The notes under the pieces: generated by a model
Seen by the model: the letters and a program-made list of their open reading frames with translations, nothing else
Database searches by the model: none
What the model was told of the DNA's origin: nothing
NCBI GenBank assembly: GCA_030035585.1
Contig: CM057469.1
Span: forward strand, 118,088,650-118,152,649
DNA length: 64,000 nucleotides
Direction of reading: 5' to 3'
DNA from: Dugong dugon
Lineage: Eukaryota > Chordata > Mammalia > Sirenia > Dugongidae
Translations under genes and position numbers: made by a program
In this document: positions 36,011 through 47,600 of the stretch, piece by piece
Numbering within the stretch: the first letter of the stretch is position 1
How the letters are laid out: the number at the start of each line of letters is the position of its first letter

Positions 36011-36530
36011 AAAATTTTATGGTTTTATGATATGTTTTTGTAGAAATAGTTTATTGGAAAGGTATTGAATAGTTGATGAGATACAGCTTTTAAATTAGAC
36101 ATAGAATTAATCAAACCAGAAAAAGAAGTAGCCAAAGCTAGACTTTAAAGTGTAGCTCTATCTGATGTAGTGCTACTTTGTTAATGATAGATATAAGTGT
36201 TCCAGATTCTTTTAAATGAACAATATCGTTTGATTAGCCTGCTAAATCTAAACCACTTAGAAAGTTTTGTATGAATTGACATCTTCTGAAGAGAAGCTGA
36301 GTCTATGATAGTTAATTATGTGTTTATTTGGAAGACTAAATTTTTTTTTTATTCCATACCTTTGTGATGTTTCAATTATTTGAGATCAAAAATATCCTCA
36401 TCTATCAGGTAACGGATGAAAGTAGGTTTCTCATCGGGGCTCCAAAATTCAAAATTTCATATGCAGTATTGCAAGTATTCCCATGCAGTGTTTGGAAGGG
36501 TTAATGAGCAGGGAATTTGTGAGTACTGTG

Positions 36531-36659
36531 GAGCTTGGCTGTTAACCAAAAGTTGGCAGTTGAAATCCACCAGCTGCTCCTTGGAAACTCTATGGGACAG
36601 TTCTACCCTGTCATATAGGGTAGCTATGAGTCGGAATCAACTCCACCACAACAGGTTTT
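36531..36659 (+). mobile_element. AfroSINE, sense, head-truncated
   Basis: It begins at GAGCTTGGCTGTTAACCAAA, without the GGAGCCCTGG head, then AGCTGCTCCTTGGAAACTCT and GTAGCTATGAGTCGGAATCA. It is immediately followed by another copy. Confidence 0.85.
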
Positions 36660-36670
36660 ATGTGCTATAG

Positions 36671-36880
36671 AGGAGCTCTGGTGGCACAGTGGTTAAAGCA
36701 CTCAGCTGCTAAACAAAAGTTTGATGGTCCAAACCCACCGGCCACTCGGAGGGAGAAAGATGTGGCAGTGTGCTTAAAAGATTTACAGCCTTGAAAACCC
36801 TGTGGAGCGGTTCTACTCTGTCCTACAGGGTATCTTTGAGTTGGAATCGACTCAACGGCAGTGGGTTTGGTTTTTGGTTT
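36671..36880 (+). mobile_element. AfroSINE, sense, with target-site duplication
   Basis: Full length from GGAGCTCTGGTGGCACAGTG to the GGTTTGGTTTTTGGTTT tail, with the longer middle block (GATGTGGCAGTGTGCTTAAA). It is flanked by an 11-bp duplication with one mismatch: ATGTGCTATAG (36660-36670) and ATGTTCTATAG (36881-36891). This proves a retroposition event distinct from the neighbour at 36531. Confidence 0.9.
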
Positions 36881-38339
36881 ATGTTCTATAGGTGATAAAA
36901 GAAGTGTAGGCCTGGTTCTTGCACTTGAGGAATGTACAACCTTTTTAGGGAGTTTAGACACATGCTCACTGCCAAGTTAGAGAGGAAGATGGTAAATGCT
37001 CAAAGGACTAAAAACTATCCCTTTGGTCTGGAGTGGCTGGATTCCATTGGTAAGGCTTTCTCAGAAGGTGAGGCTTTCAACTGACTTTGACCAGAGTGGT
37101 TTAGATTTGTGCCATTGTGCATAAGAAGGGTAGGGAAGATTCCAGGGTCTTAAGACCACAGAACTATAAAGGGGGCCAAGGAGATCTTGAGGTCAGATGT
37201 GCCAGGTATCAAAATCAAAAGCTTTTCCTCATAGTCAAGCCCCATACTTTTCATGAGTCCCTTTATGCTTAATCATATTCTGACTTTACAGTATAAGATA
37301 TAAGTGTATAGAAGAACTGAGGAGGCTGCAGGTGAATGAACTGAGTTGCTTTATATTAAGATACAATTAGGCAGCCATTTTCTCAGTTACGCGAAAGGAC
37401 ACGTGATCACTAGCAGCCTCAAGTATGGTGGAGAAATAAGTAAAAAGGAGAAATCAGGGAAGCAGGGAGGCTCTAACTCTGAGACATTCCGGTTTTCTGA
37501 TGAAAATGGGAAAGGTTATAGTTTGGATTATAGTTGACAGGTTTAGAAATGTTGCAGAGTGATGGAAATGTTCATAAGCTAATAAGAATCCATGTAACCA
37601 GGATGATTTTCTGAAGCAAGGAGCTCCTCTGCACTGAGTAGGAGTCAAGCCAGATTCTTTTCCCTTGAACAGACAATATTGAAGATGTTTGAACACTAAG
37701 TAAAACTGCACAGTATCATGCAAGTCTCTTTCCCTGATACACTTGGAAAGAGGTTATTGACTTGGGCGTGATTTACCCACATTGATGAAGAGGAGTGCTT
37801 ACATTAGAAAGCCTCTCTGCTGCTGTAGATGCACAGATGATTTGCGGTGTATACTGTTTTTCATATGTCTTGCCTTCCAAGTTTCTTCTGAGATATTTAG
37901 CCTTTGTAACAGAATATCACCTAGCCTCTTTCCCAGATTCTAAAGATTTAGTAAATACATAAGGACTTGGTTTAGATCACCTAGTGGAATGTCTTAACTT
38001 CCTATCATGATGTAAAAATTAACTTCTAGGATTTATTATCTTAGGAAAACATTTTCAAAGACTAAACTTGTCTGTCTGGGACTGATGAAGTAGTATGATC
38101 AAAGTCAGTTTTAAAAAGCTAAAATCTCTCTTAGAACGAATACCTCAACAAAAATAATCAAGTAGAGATATAAATAAAATTTTTTAAACAAAATTATTAT
38201 AGATTATTAAAGTAAGTTATATATATCATGATTATGTTTGTCCCAAGAAAACAATAACAAGGATGTCAACTATTCCCCTCCCCCATATATGTTCCCAGAG
38301 GCCATTTTAGAAATAGAAGATCAGTTATGTTTATAATTC

Positions 38340-38760
38340 CACAGACATTTATTGAGTATATAACATGTGATATTCACTGTCCCATGAACCATGACTGCAT
38401 AGATAGAATTAGCGTGGAAAACAGACACATAAATGAGTAACTATGAGAGATTATAATAATCACTCTAATAAAAATGTATACAAAGTGGTATGGCATTCAT
38501 GTAGAGAAGGGGAGGAATCAGAGAAAGTTTCATAACGGGGTTAATATTTTGGTTGATAATGTCATGGATAAGTGAACTGGAGATTACCAGTAGAGTAAAA
38601 GAGAGAGGACTATCCCAGGAGAGAAACAGAAAACCCATAGCATTGAGGTATATATGTGTTCCATAATGCCTAGGACTGAAAATGACAGGAGAGTTGGAAA
38701 AAAGGAGAAAAGTACGAGGTGAAGTTAAGTTGGGGCTGAATGTCAAAGACATTTTTCTGA
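38340..38760 (-). repeat. L2-like LINE fragment, antisense
   Basis: CAGACATTTATTGAGTATAT leads into GGAAAACAGACACATAAATG, then later GTAAAAGAGAGAGGACTATC. This is the same general order as the antisense L2 3' region at 49260, but more diverged. Confidence 0.4.
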
Positions 38761-38777
38761 CCCGTGCTGATTTTAGT

Positions 38778-38985
38778 CAGTGTTTCTCAAACACTCAAAT
38801 GACCATCTGCTTGCCCATCCTAGCAGGAGCATGGGAGGAGCCTGTGAAAATACAGGATCCTGGAGCACACCTCAGACCTCCTGAGATTATGGAGTTTGGG
38901 AAGTAGGTCCTGGGAATCTGTATTTAACTACTCCATTCCCCAGCACTCCCAGGTGATTCATTTCCACACCAACGTTTCTGAATCT
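38778..38985 (+). repeat. MER5-like hAT MITE
   Basis: CAGTGTTTCTCAAACACTCA at the left, GGGAATCTGTATTTAACTAC and CCCAGGTGATTCATTTCCAC at the right match the MER5/Charlie layout. The terminal inverted end is poorly preserved. Confidence 0.5.
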
Positions 38986-40284
38986 CTGTAAGGCAATGAA
39001 ACTGACTCATTGTTTCTATAATCTTCAGAGAAGTTTCAAAAATTAATAATCAAATTATTACTAGGAGTACAAGATTTGGGAAAAATAGTGTTTAATGGTA
39101 ATCGGTATGGTCTTGAGAAAATTAATTTAAACTCTGGTTAAGCATGAGAAAGAATTTTCTAAGAATGACAGTTATTGAGTATAATGAGTTACTAAGTAAT
39201 GCTATTGAATTTCCTTGAAGGAAAAGCATGAAGCTAAACATTAAAAAAAACAGTCTTTCATCTTTCATAGTCATGCTCCAAGACAAGGAGTTAATGAGGA
39301 TAGGAGCTAAGTTGTTCTACATCTGCCAACGTGTGGCAAGATAAGGGATACAGACAAAAGTCCTAAATATATTAGAATTCCCATCAGGACTGGAAAAAAT
39401 CAAGCTCACATGCCAGTTCAGGGCCTAACCTATATCATCCATGTTGAAAAGCACTGATTTCATAACCATATGTTTCAATCAACAATCACTTGAAGTGATA
39501 AGTTTTTCACTATTTTTTTCTTGATGGACAACAGCTGTGTCCTGCACCTGTCAGTCTGTAGAAAGTTATAGAACTGGTCAAAATGCAAGAAGAGGGAAGC
39601 ATTAGAGAGGTGTTCTAAAATTTATGGAGACATGAGAATGAGCCCTGGTCTGGAAAAAGGAGCTGGCTCACATGGGCCTCAGATCACAGCAAGAAGGATC
39701 AGTTCTGGATTTAACCCCAAATTGCTTTGCACACAGCTTGCCTGTTCCACAGAAAAGGAAGGTTGCCAGAATATTCTGTATTTATTTTTATTTGAGAATT
39801 TATTTGCTTGGAAATCAAGAAATGATGGAAAACCTTATTTGTTTGTTTGTTTGTTTCTCCATATGCATCTCTGTTTTATCTAAATAGTTGTAGTATCTTC
39901 TCTTGGCAGAGATGTTATACCATCACGTTCTAGAAGCAGCTGACTGGTAGGAAGCCTGCCATTAATTGAGCAAATCAGTTTTGGCACACTGAGCTAAAGA
40001 TATATATATATATACACATTTATATGCATACTGAATTCTTTCAGATTTCTTACCAATGGTGTATAACGCCGTCATCGCCTTTCTTATACTGGCCAGGCAA
40101 ACACAACCTTGGATGGCTCTAAGAAGATATGTCAGGCAAAATTATTTACCTCAAAGCCTAGCATTTTCTCTGAACAAAAGCCAAGCATAGAACAGTAACA
40201 GCCACATGATTTTGATTGCCACAGATCTGAAAGAGAATAGCAAGTTCTCTTAAGGTAGATGTTAAAATTGTAAGCATGGGATTG

Positions 40285-40440
40285 CTGTTAGACATGGGTT
40301 TGGAAGCCAACTCTGCCTCTTACAATATGTGTTGGCATGCGGCAACATTATTAATCCGCGTTAACTTTTTATTTACAAATTGGAATAATAATTTGTAATA
40401 TAAATAAAAGTATATTTAGAGGGTCAATTGAGTGTAGTAA
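40285..40440 (+). repeat. MIR SINE
   Basis: GTTAGACATGGGTTTGGAAG, AACTCTGCCTCTTACAATAT and ATTTACAAATTGGAATAATA follow the MIR order. Confidence 0.5.
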
Positions 40441-40469
40441 ATAACAACAGTTTTTGTTATACTAGCTAA

Positions 40470-40640
40470 GATACATTGATAGCTTATTATGTACCAAGCT
40501 CTGTTATAAGAATTTAAAATGCACTGTGTAATCTTTTTATAATCATCCTGTGGAGGAAACACTACATCATCATTAAAAAGATTAGGGACATGAGGTTCAG
40601 AGAATTTAAGTAACTTCCTGGAAGTAACAAAGTTAGTAAT
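40470..40640 (-). repeat. MIR SINE, antisense
   Basis: TTATTATGTACCAAGCTCTG, TTTATAATCATCCTGTGGAG and TTCAGAGAATTTAAGTAACT correspond to the MIR 3' part inverted. Confidence 0.6.
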
Positions 40641-40649
40641 TGCTACACT

Positions 40650-40870
40650 GAAGCTGCTTCCAGAAAGTCTTCTTTGATATTCTCTCACAGCATAGAGTGT
40701 TTTCAGTATCATTGCTTTTAAGACACTGCAGTGTAATTACTTATTAATTATATGTCTTCCAACTAGTCTGTAAGCTCCATAAAGATAGAGAATGTGTCTG
40801 AATATTCTTAATTTTCCCGCTAAATACATAATGAGCACATAATGCATGATTAATAAGTTAGCTTCTTTGC
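40650..40870 (+). repeat. L2 LINE 3' end
   Basis: CCAGAAAGTCTTCTTTGATA, AACTAGTCTGTAAGCTCCAT and AAAGATAGAGAATGTGTCTG are the characteristic L2 3'-end blocks, in the usual order. Confidence 0.6.
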
Positions 40871-41054
40871 CATCCCCTCTTCCATTGTAGTATGTTATCA
40901 CACTGACAAATCCCAATAAATGATTCTGAGGTCTATCATCCCTTCATTCATTTCTTAGTACATGAAGGCACTTGACTTTTTTATTAAATGCAGTATTTCA
41001 AAGTGCATTGTTTGAAAAAAAATTAAGAATTAAGTTCCCAAAAGCAAAACTTGA

Positions 41055-41491
41055 ATTTGCTGCGCGCCGAGCACTACCCTGAATCCAGCAAATGAAGTGG
41101 TATGTAGGCATACCCTACTGTAGCCTCCCACCATTCCACAGATTCTTAGTCTCCGGCACCTGTTGTTTGAGCATTGTTCATCTCCCATTTTGTGATTATT
41201 CCCTAAATAATACAGTATAACATCTATTTACACAGCATTTACATTCTATTAGGTGTTATAAGTAATCTAAAAAACCTAAAAAACGAAACAAACCTGTTGC
41301 TGTCGAGTCGATTCCGACTCATAGCGACACTATAGTAATCTAGAGATGATTTAAAGTATGTGGGAGGATGTGTGTGGATTATATGCAAATATTACACCAT
41401 TTTATATGATGGGCTTGAGCATCCATGGATTTTTGTATCCATGGGGGTCCTGGAACCAATTCCCCATGGATACTGAGGGATGACTGTAATT
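41055..41491 (+). mobile_element. Tigger-like DNA transposon fragment
   Basis: GCTGCGCGCCGAGCACTACC, CTACTGTAGCCTCCCACCAT, AGAGATGATTTAAAGTATGT and the end block TGGATACTGAGGGATGACTG are a recognised mammalian Tigger (pogo-type) non-coding segment. It is split by a 64-bp SINE insertion at 41270-41333. Confidence 0.65.
41270..41333 (-). mobile_element. Ultra-short AfroSINE tail insertion with 9-bp target duplication
   Basis: Only ~45 bp of inverted AfroSINE tail (GTTGCTGTCGAGTCGATTCC, GACTCATAGCG) plus an A-rich end are present. They lie between perfect AGTAATCTA repeats at 41261-41269 and 41334-41342. The Tigger-like host is continuous across the site. It is a complete, extremely 5'-truncated insertion, not an eroded copy. 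Confidence 0.88.
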
Positions 41492-41560
41492 TACTTTCTT
41501 AAATTTTCTAGTACATTAAATAAGAGAGACTCTTTTATTTCAAAGACTATGGCATAAAAT

Positions 41561-41727
41561 GGAGCCCTGGTGGCGCAGTGGTTAAGAACTCGGCTGCTAA
41601 CTAAAAGTTGGGCAATTCAAATCCACCAGTCGCTCCTTGGAAACCCTTTGAGGCAGTTCTATTCTGTTCTGTAGGGTCGCTGTGAACCAGAATCGACTTG
41701 ACAGCAAGGGGTTCTGGTTTTTGTATG
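41561..41727 (+). mobile_element. AfroSINE, sense
   Basis: Head GGAGCCCTGGTGGCGCAGTG, TCGGCTGCTAACTAAAAGTT, CGCTCCTTGGAAACCCTTTG, tail GTCGCTGTGAACCAGAATCG and a TTCTGGTTTTT end. This is the short-bodied subfamily. Confidence 0.9.
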
Positions 41728-42125
41728 TATGGCCTGGAAACATACGGGATTCCTTCCCAAAAAGTCAATTAATCAGATTAGTAATTTATTTTGAAAATGA
41801 GGATACCAATGACATGGTTGATTTCATTTGCCTTCCTACATGAAGGTTATGATATATTAAAAAGTTAGGAGTTATATTTATATATTAAATAGTGCTTTGT
41901 AATTAAGCATCTTAAATTATTAATAACCAATAATAGTATTACCAATTTTTATATATCCTTTGACATATTTTAGTTCACATTAGATTCAACTACATATGAT
42001 ATAACATCCAAATAGAGTTATTTCTCTCTCAACGGTCTATATGTGGTCCAAGACCAGTATGGTGAATACAGAGCCATCAAGGACCCAGACTCCTTCTAAC
42101 ATTATGGTCTGCTATTCTTAGTGTT

Positions 42126-42330
42126 TTACTGGGTGGTGCAAATGGTTAACATGTTCAGCTGCTAGCTGAGAAGGTTGGAAGTTCAAATTCACCCAGAGGT
42201 ACCTCAGAAGAAAGTCCTAGTGATCTACTGAAACATCAGCCACTGAAAACCCTATGCAGCACTGTTTATTCTGACACACATAGGGGTCACCATGAGTCTG
42301 AATTGATTCAACAGCAAGTGGTTTTAGTAG
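42126..42330 (+). mobile_element. AfroSINE, second subfamily, sense
   Basis: CTGGGTGGTGCAAATGGTTA, CAGCTGCTAGCTGAGAAGGT, CACCCAGAGGTACCTCAGAA and GTCACCATGAGTCTGAATTG follow the same subfamily layout as 15070-15270. Confidence 0.82.
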
Positions 42331-42767
42331 TTATTCATAGTATGTGGCTTCTATTCTCAAGTTCACTGTTTGATCCAAGATGGCTTCAAGGGCTCCATCT
42401 TTCCATTTTTCATGCAGGAAGAAGAGACAAGACAGCAAAATAGTGTGCTTCCCAGATGTGCTAGCACAGTTTAAAGATGTTTCCCAGAAGCCCCTGCCCT
42501 CTACAATGTCTGCTTACATCACTATGGGTACCCTTAGCTGTAAGAGAAACTAGCAAGGCATACTGATAAACTGATTAAAATTGAGATGACATTAATAAGG
42601 AAAAAGGGAAAATTAATATTAGGTGGACAACCAAGATAGGATTCCAAAGACAAAGTTTAAATTATTCTCATAAAGTCACATTAGAGATTAGCAAGAATTC
42701 AGGGAAAAGAAATCAAACCCTATTTTCTACAGTTTTTTGAAACTCAAATTTAAAACAACAAAAAACA

Positions 42768-42965
42768 AACAAACCCATTGCCACTGAGTCAATACCAACT
42801 CATAGCAACCCTATGGGACAGAATGGAACTGCCCCACAGAGTTTCCTAGGCTGAAATATTTATGGAAACAAACTGCCACATCTTTCTTCTGCGGAGCAAT
42901 TGGTGGGTTCACACTGTTGACCTTTAAGTTAGCAGCTGAGTGCTTAACAATTGTAGTGCCCTTCA
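42768..42965 (-). mobile_element. AfroSINE, antisense
   Basis: It begins AACAAACCCATTGCCACTGA, then GGGACAGAATGGAACTGCCC, TTCTGCGGAGCAATTGGTGG and AGCAGCTGAGTGCTTAACAA. The head is degraded. Confidence 0.85.
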
Positions 42966-43261
42966 AATAGTTAAAAACGTTAGACTTTTTTCTCCTCTAC
43001 CACATTTTTGAGAGAGTTAAGTAGCTAGCTGTCTAGGTTCTAGAATAGCGGATGTCAACTTTTATGTGAGGAGAAAGGCTTCATTTTCCAGAAGTCTTCT
43101 CTCAATGAATACTACTGGCAGATGGGCACTGGCAATAAAGTCTCTGAATGGTGCAATGACCCCCTATCCTATGAGGAACTTGAAAAAATTGTTGAATGTT
43201 AGGCTTGGGAATGCAGCTATTGCCAGTGTTTACCTTCCATTAAGTGGGATGCGAATTTAAT

Positions 43262-43432
43262 TCTGACTTCCATTTGCTGGCTTTATGACCTTGGACAAGT
43301 TGCTTAACCTCTCTGGGCCCCAGTTTTCTCAGCTGTAAAATGAGAATGATATTAATACCTACTTCGTAGGCTTATTATTAATATCAAATATGTTAATGTG
43401 TGCCACACGCTTTCCACAGTACCCAAGGTATA
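43262..43432 (+). repeat. MIR SINE
   Basis: TGACTTCCATTTGCTGGCTT, TGACCTTGGACAAGTTGCTT, CCTCTCTGGGCCCCAGTTTT and CTGTAAAATGAGAATGATAT are a well-preserved MIR core. Confidence 0.85.
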
Positions 43433-43439
43433 GACCAAA

Positions 43440-43602
43440 TCAAACAAACCCTTTGCTGTCGAGTCAATTCTGATTCATAACAACCCTATAGGCCAGAGTA
43501 GAACTGCCCCCAAAGGGTTTCCAAGGAGCAGCTGGTGGATTCAAACTGCTGATCTTTGGGTTAACAGCTGAGCTCTGAAGCACTGTACCATCAGGGCTCC
43601 TT
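43440..43602 (-). mobile_element. AfroSINE, antisense, left half of a head-to-head pair
   Basis: It runs from the inverted tail (CAAACCCTTTGCTGTCGAGT) to the inverted head (CATCAGGGCTCC). It is the short-bodied subfamily. Its head faces the head of the copy at 43638. No target duplication was found around this copy alone. Confidence 0.88.
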
Positions 43603-43647
43603 AAAAACAAAATAAATGGGCAGCTATTTTGTTTTTAAGGAGCCCTG
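43592..43647. repeat. Perfect palindrome at the SINE head-to-head junction
   Basis: A 23-bp arm at 43592-43614 (begins CAGGGCTCC, ends ACAAAATA) is exactly complementary to 43625-43647, with a 10-nt loop (AATGGGCAGC). Nine bp of each arm are SINE head. The inner 14 bp are flank. Confidence 0.92.
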
Positions 43648-43844
43648 GTGGCAAAGTGGTTAAATTGCTTGGCTGTTAACCCAAAGGTCAGTGGTTTGAA
43701 CCCATCAGCCATCCACAGGAGAGAGATGTGGTAATCTACTTCTGTAAAGATTTACAGCCTTGGAAACTCTATCGGGTAGTTCTACTCTGTCCTATAGGAT
43801 CGCTACGAGTGGGAATCGACTCAGCGGCAGGGGCTTTGGTTTGG
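43638..43844 (+). mobile_element. AfroSINE, sense, right half of a head-to-head pair
   Basis: The long-bodied subfamily: head GGAGCCCTGGTGGCAAAGTG, middle block GATGTGGTAATCTACTTCTG, tail GATCGCTACGAGTGGGAATC. The flanks TATTTTGTTTTTA (43625-43637) and TATTTTCTTTTTA (43845-43857) are a 13-bp target duplication with one mismatch. Confidence 0.9.
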
Positions 43845-43883
43845 TATTTTCTTTTTAGTTATCGTGTCTCTCCCAAGAGACTA

Positions 43884-44073
43884 TACGCTGTATTTTTATG
43901 CAAATAACATGCACCTTCTACGTTCGTTTGCCAACGGCACCCTCCCTTTGAGGGGTATTTTCATAAGTGCTGCTATGACATTTTTTTAAATATATTTCTG
44001 TAAAAAAAAATAGAGTGGGGGAGGGTGCAGTTGGCAAGCAAACATAGCTGTGTTATTTGAGTAAAATATGGTA
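43884..44073. mobile_element. Foldback MITE-like element, copy 1
   Basis: A 190-bp element whose ends are long imperfect inverted repeats of about 55-60 bp. The left end is TACGCTGTATTTTTATGCAA. The right end, read inverted, is TACCATATTTTACTCAAATA. Both arms continue inward to GTTTGCCAACGGCACCCTCC and its inverted partner GTTTGCTTGCCAACTGCACC. TA bases at both borders suit a TA target duplication, as in Tc1/mariner-type elements. No open frame is present. The left arm has an ATGCAAAT octamer at 43898-43905. Confidence 0.7.
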
Positions 44074-44225
44074 GTCTTTTTGATGACATAGGTGCTCTTG
44101 TTCTCTTTCATCACATTTACCCCAACCCAGCTACTGGACATATGGCACTGGGCAACCAGTTAATGTGTCTGCCCTGATAGAGATTGCATTCTTCTGTCAT
44201 TGGGGGTCCAGAAGCCTCAACAGAG

Positions 44226-44415
44226 CAGTGAAGCAGCACTTCTCACATTTCAATGTGCAGAAGAATTACATGGGTAGCCAATACAAATGGAGATCTCTAG
44301 GTTCTGCCTCCACATTTCTGAAATCCTAAGTCTGAGAAGGGGTCAGGAATCTGTATTCTATTCTTAAGTGTTCCTAATGCAGATGATTCATGGATCACAC
44401 TTTGGAAAACACTGG
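44226..44415 (+). repeat. MER5A-like hAT MITE
   Basis: AGCACTTCTCACATTTCAAT, AGAAGAATTACATGGGTAGC, GGAATCTGTATTCTATTCTT and the terminal CACACTTTGGAAAACACTGG match MER5A order. Confidence 0.65.
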
Positions 44416-44517
44416 TTTAGGAAGTGGTGGGAGGAGAGCCCTATGGGCTATAGTGAGAGCTTCCTGGTACACAAAGTCAGTTTGGACCCATTCTCTTGGT
44501 TTGTTCTATTAGGCTGT

Positions 44518-44750
44518 TCAAGGTTTCTCAACAGAAGCACCACTGACATTTGTCCTAGATATTTTTCGTTGTTGTTGTGGGGCTGTTCCGTGCCTTGTAG
44601 CGTGTTTAGCAGCATCCCTGGCCTCTACTCACTAGATTCCAGGAGTAATCCCCCTTCCCCAGTAGTGACAATCAAAAATGTCTCCAGGAATTGCCAAGCG
44701 TCTTCTGGGGTGTGAGTGGAAACAAAATTGCCACTAATTGATAACCATAG
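44518..44750 (-). repeat. MER20-like hAT MITE
   Basis: AGGTTTCTCAACAGAAGCAC, AGCAGCATCCCTGGCCTCTA, AAAAATGTCTCCAGGAATTG and a TTGATAACCATAG end match MER20 in inverted orientation. A TTGTTGTTGTGGGGCTGTTC insert-like stretch lies within it. Confidence 0.7.
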
Positions 44751-45776
44751 GGCTGGTTCAAATATTGGTGTTTGACCTAGAACGTACATAGTCTTTAAAA
44801 TGGAGCATTTCATGTCTTCCCTCTGGCAGAGTGGAAGATGGCAGATACAGTGGTTCCAGAGTCATCTGCAAAATCACCACTCCCAGCCTGCTTTCGGGGG
44901 TGGAGGTGCAGTTTCCTAGAAGCAAGTCTCCTGGGGACCCATCACAGTTATCCTCCAGCCATAACCTTGTTACACCTGACGAAATTTTATAGATCTCACC
45001 AGCCTCCCTTCCAGGTTGCCCCAAAACTTCCTGTCTTAGAGATACATGAATTTCTGTTTCCAAAGGCAATTAAGGGAGAATCTTATTTACAAGAAAGTTT
45101 TAAACAAGGTAAAATGACTTCAATTTCTTGCCTTTTCTAAATAAGAGTATTGGGGTTATGGCAGTTCAATAGTTTTTATAACATTTTTTTAACCCTTTTC
45201 ACATATAATTACATATTATTTCAGCTCTCTCACTGAATATTTTTATCTTCATATGGTAAGATAACAAATAATGCCTTTGAAGCAACATATATTGAACATA
45301 TTGCAAAATAAGAAAAAGTAGTGTGATATAAATTTTATATTTATTCCTTAAAAATAATATTAAGAAGCACATCAGGCCAATGGTCTCCTTGAGATTCAAA
45401 TTACTTATGCTGGTATTATTGAGGTAATAATTATGAGTGACTCTGCAATGCTGAAATTAGTGCTGGGTGAGCCCTTGGAACCAAATGAGTTATACCTAGA
45501 AACTGAATACATTTTGTAGCTTTGCTTTCATTTTTTAACGAGAAAGATGGAGAACTATAACAGGTGATGTCTACAGCTATAACAGAGAACACTCTTCTTT
45601 TCAAAGATGTAGCTATAGTATATTTGAAGAATTTGCCTTGGCAGTTTTTAGTATATCAGGTAAAGAAATAATGAGGCAGCCTTTATATCTTGTAATAAAT
45701 ATGGTGGTGATTCAACTTTGTCAAAGTCTATGTTCGCAGGGGCTCCAAGATAGGGATTATGCCTTGAGAAAACTTT

Positions 45777-45895
45777 CATCTTCATATTAGGCATGGTTTT
45801 TAGTAGGAGCAAGATACCATATCAGATACTCTCTAACCCTTTAATGTTTATCTTTGTTTACTGGTTAAAAGTTGTCATTTTCTTGGAAGTTTAAG
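45777..45895 (+). repeat. 119-bp inverted duplication, arm A
   Basis: It is the reverse complement of 48441-48559 with about five mismatches in 119 positions. Key words are TTTTTAGTAGGAGCAAGATA and TCTTTGTTTACTGGTTAAAA. A weaker similarity extends ~40 bp further, to about 45935. It is not a recognised transposon. Confidence 0.9.
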
Positions 45896-46344
45896 AAATA
45901 ATTTTTTTTTTCATATTCATAGATTTGAAGCTTTTTTCCCCCAAAGGAACCACTAATATATTTACCTATGATTTTTAGCAATACTGTTAGGAATTTCTAT
46001 TCTTTTGAGGATTCTCTGTCCTTTAATCTGCTATTTTGAAATTTTTCTTGTATAGCTCAGCCTCTTTTGCAAGGGAACAGACTATATGCTGTCCATCCGT
46101 AGAGGTTCTTTGTTGGACCAGAGAAATAATACATCCAGTTTTAGATTGAAGGGAACTCTCTGGTGCTTTTGCTGCATTTTCCCTAAAGTACAGTCACTCC
46201 AGGAGATAGAGACTAGAATATTCCAAACAAGGCCAATCCCTGGCAGGGACCTGTATGGGGAAGTATCCTGACTTCTCAGGAGAGCCACCTTAAAAGCCCT
46301 TTAGTTCTTCTTCTGAAAAAGAAGCAAGCAGCAGCTGTGGTACA

Positions 46345-46510
46345 TTGCTATCAGCAAGACAGCTGGGGTCAGAGGACATGCATTTGAATCCCTGGTTATT
46401 GTCTTATTAGCTAGGCAAGTTACTTCTCTCTAAGCCTCAGTTCCCTCATATATAGAACGGTGGGGATCATTATTTCACAAAGGTTATTGCAAGGATTAAG
46501 AGATGTAACA
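46345..46510 (+). repeat. MIR SINE
   Basis: GGACATGCATTTGAATCCCT, GCTAGGCAAGTTACTTCTCT, AAGCCTCAGTTCCCTCATAT and TATTGCAAGGATTAAGAGAT match the MIR order. Confidence 0.75.
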
Positions 46511-47404
46511 TATAGGAAAGACCTTATTGGTTGGAATGCTCAATATGTATTCAGTCTGGCAAGTGTCCAAGATACATTAACCCAATGAAGAGAAGTACTA
46601 ATCAACTCGTATTTATCAGCCAGGTTGGTCTTACAGGCCAACTGAAGAAGCAGTCTGAACTAAGAAACTATCACTCAGCTGGCCAAGCACTGGAGATATG
46701 TGTCCCTAATCCCAATGCAGTTTATGTGGTGCTAGCCTTTGTAGAGAAAATACCAGCATAGCGCAGGAAGTTCCACGTTCATAAAGACCCAACAGTCTAG
46801 CTATGGAGACAAGACCTCCACACACACATAAAGCCTTTGGTGACTAAGCAGAAATAAGTAACCAATTATTTGATTTCAGTAAGAAATGCATTGAGAATTG
46901 TGCTGCAATTACCAAGAAGAGCTCCGTGGATGAGCTGGTAGCTCATACTGTGAGGAAGGCCTGCCCTTAGTTTTAGTTTTTTTTTTGTTGCCCTTGATCT
47001 CTCTTTGGGCTGTACTTCATAAACCATTTTAAAGTCCTCAAGAGTATGGTTCCTGTGTTCTATTAATTTTGAGACACATTTCCTAACCATTTTCCACTAA
47101 TGGCAAAAATGAGATTGTGACTGTGCCACCCCACCCACACCTCATCCTTAGTCATGCCCACTGTAAGGTGGAAAAAGACAGCTCGCCTCCTTTGGGAAAT
47201 ATCCTGTTCTTGTCTTTCCAGGACTTATGGTGCCCTCACAATACGCTGGGCATCTACGTGAATACCCTGCCCTGTACAGGCTTTCTTGGGCCTGAGATAC
47301 ACAGGTGGTCCAGTAAATTATGATGAATATCCCAAAAGGAATTCCCAAAGGTACCCTGAGAATATGTAATAATATATTATACTGACATACTGATTTAACT
47401 TTTA

Positions 47405-47600
47405 AAAATTATTTTAAGTTTATTTTCTCTCACGAACCTCAGAATAAGTCTTGAAGGTATGTTGGTATTATTAACCCCATTTTACAGTTTAAGAAATTGA
47501 AGCTCAGAGAGGTTATTAGTGTCCCAAAGTTTCACAGCAAGTAACAGGCATAGCCAAGACTCAAGGCCAGTTTCTCTAACATGTAGTCATGTGCTTCGTG
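47405..47600 (-). repeat. MIR SINE, antisense
   Basis: TTAACCCCATTTTACAGTTT, TTGAAGCTCAGAGAGGTTAT and TTTCACAGCAAGTAACAGGC are the inverted MIR core. Confidence 0.72.
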
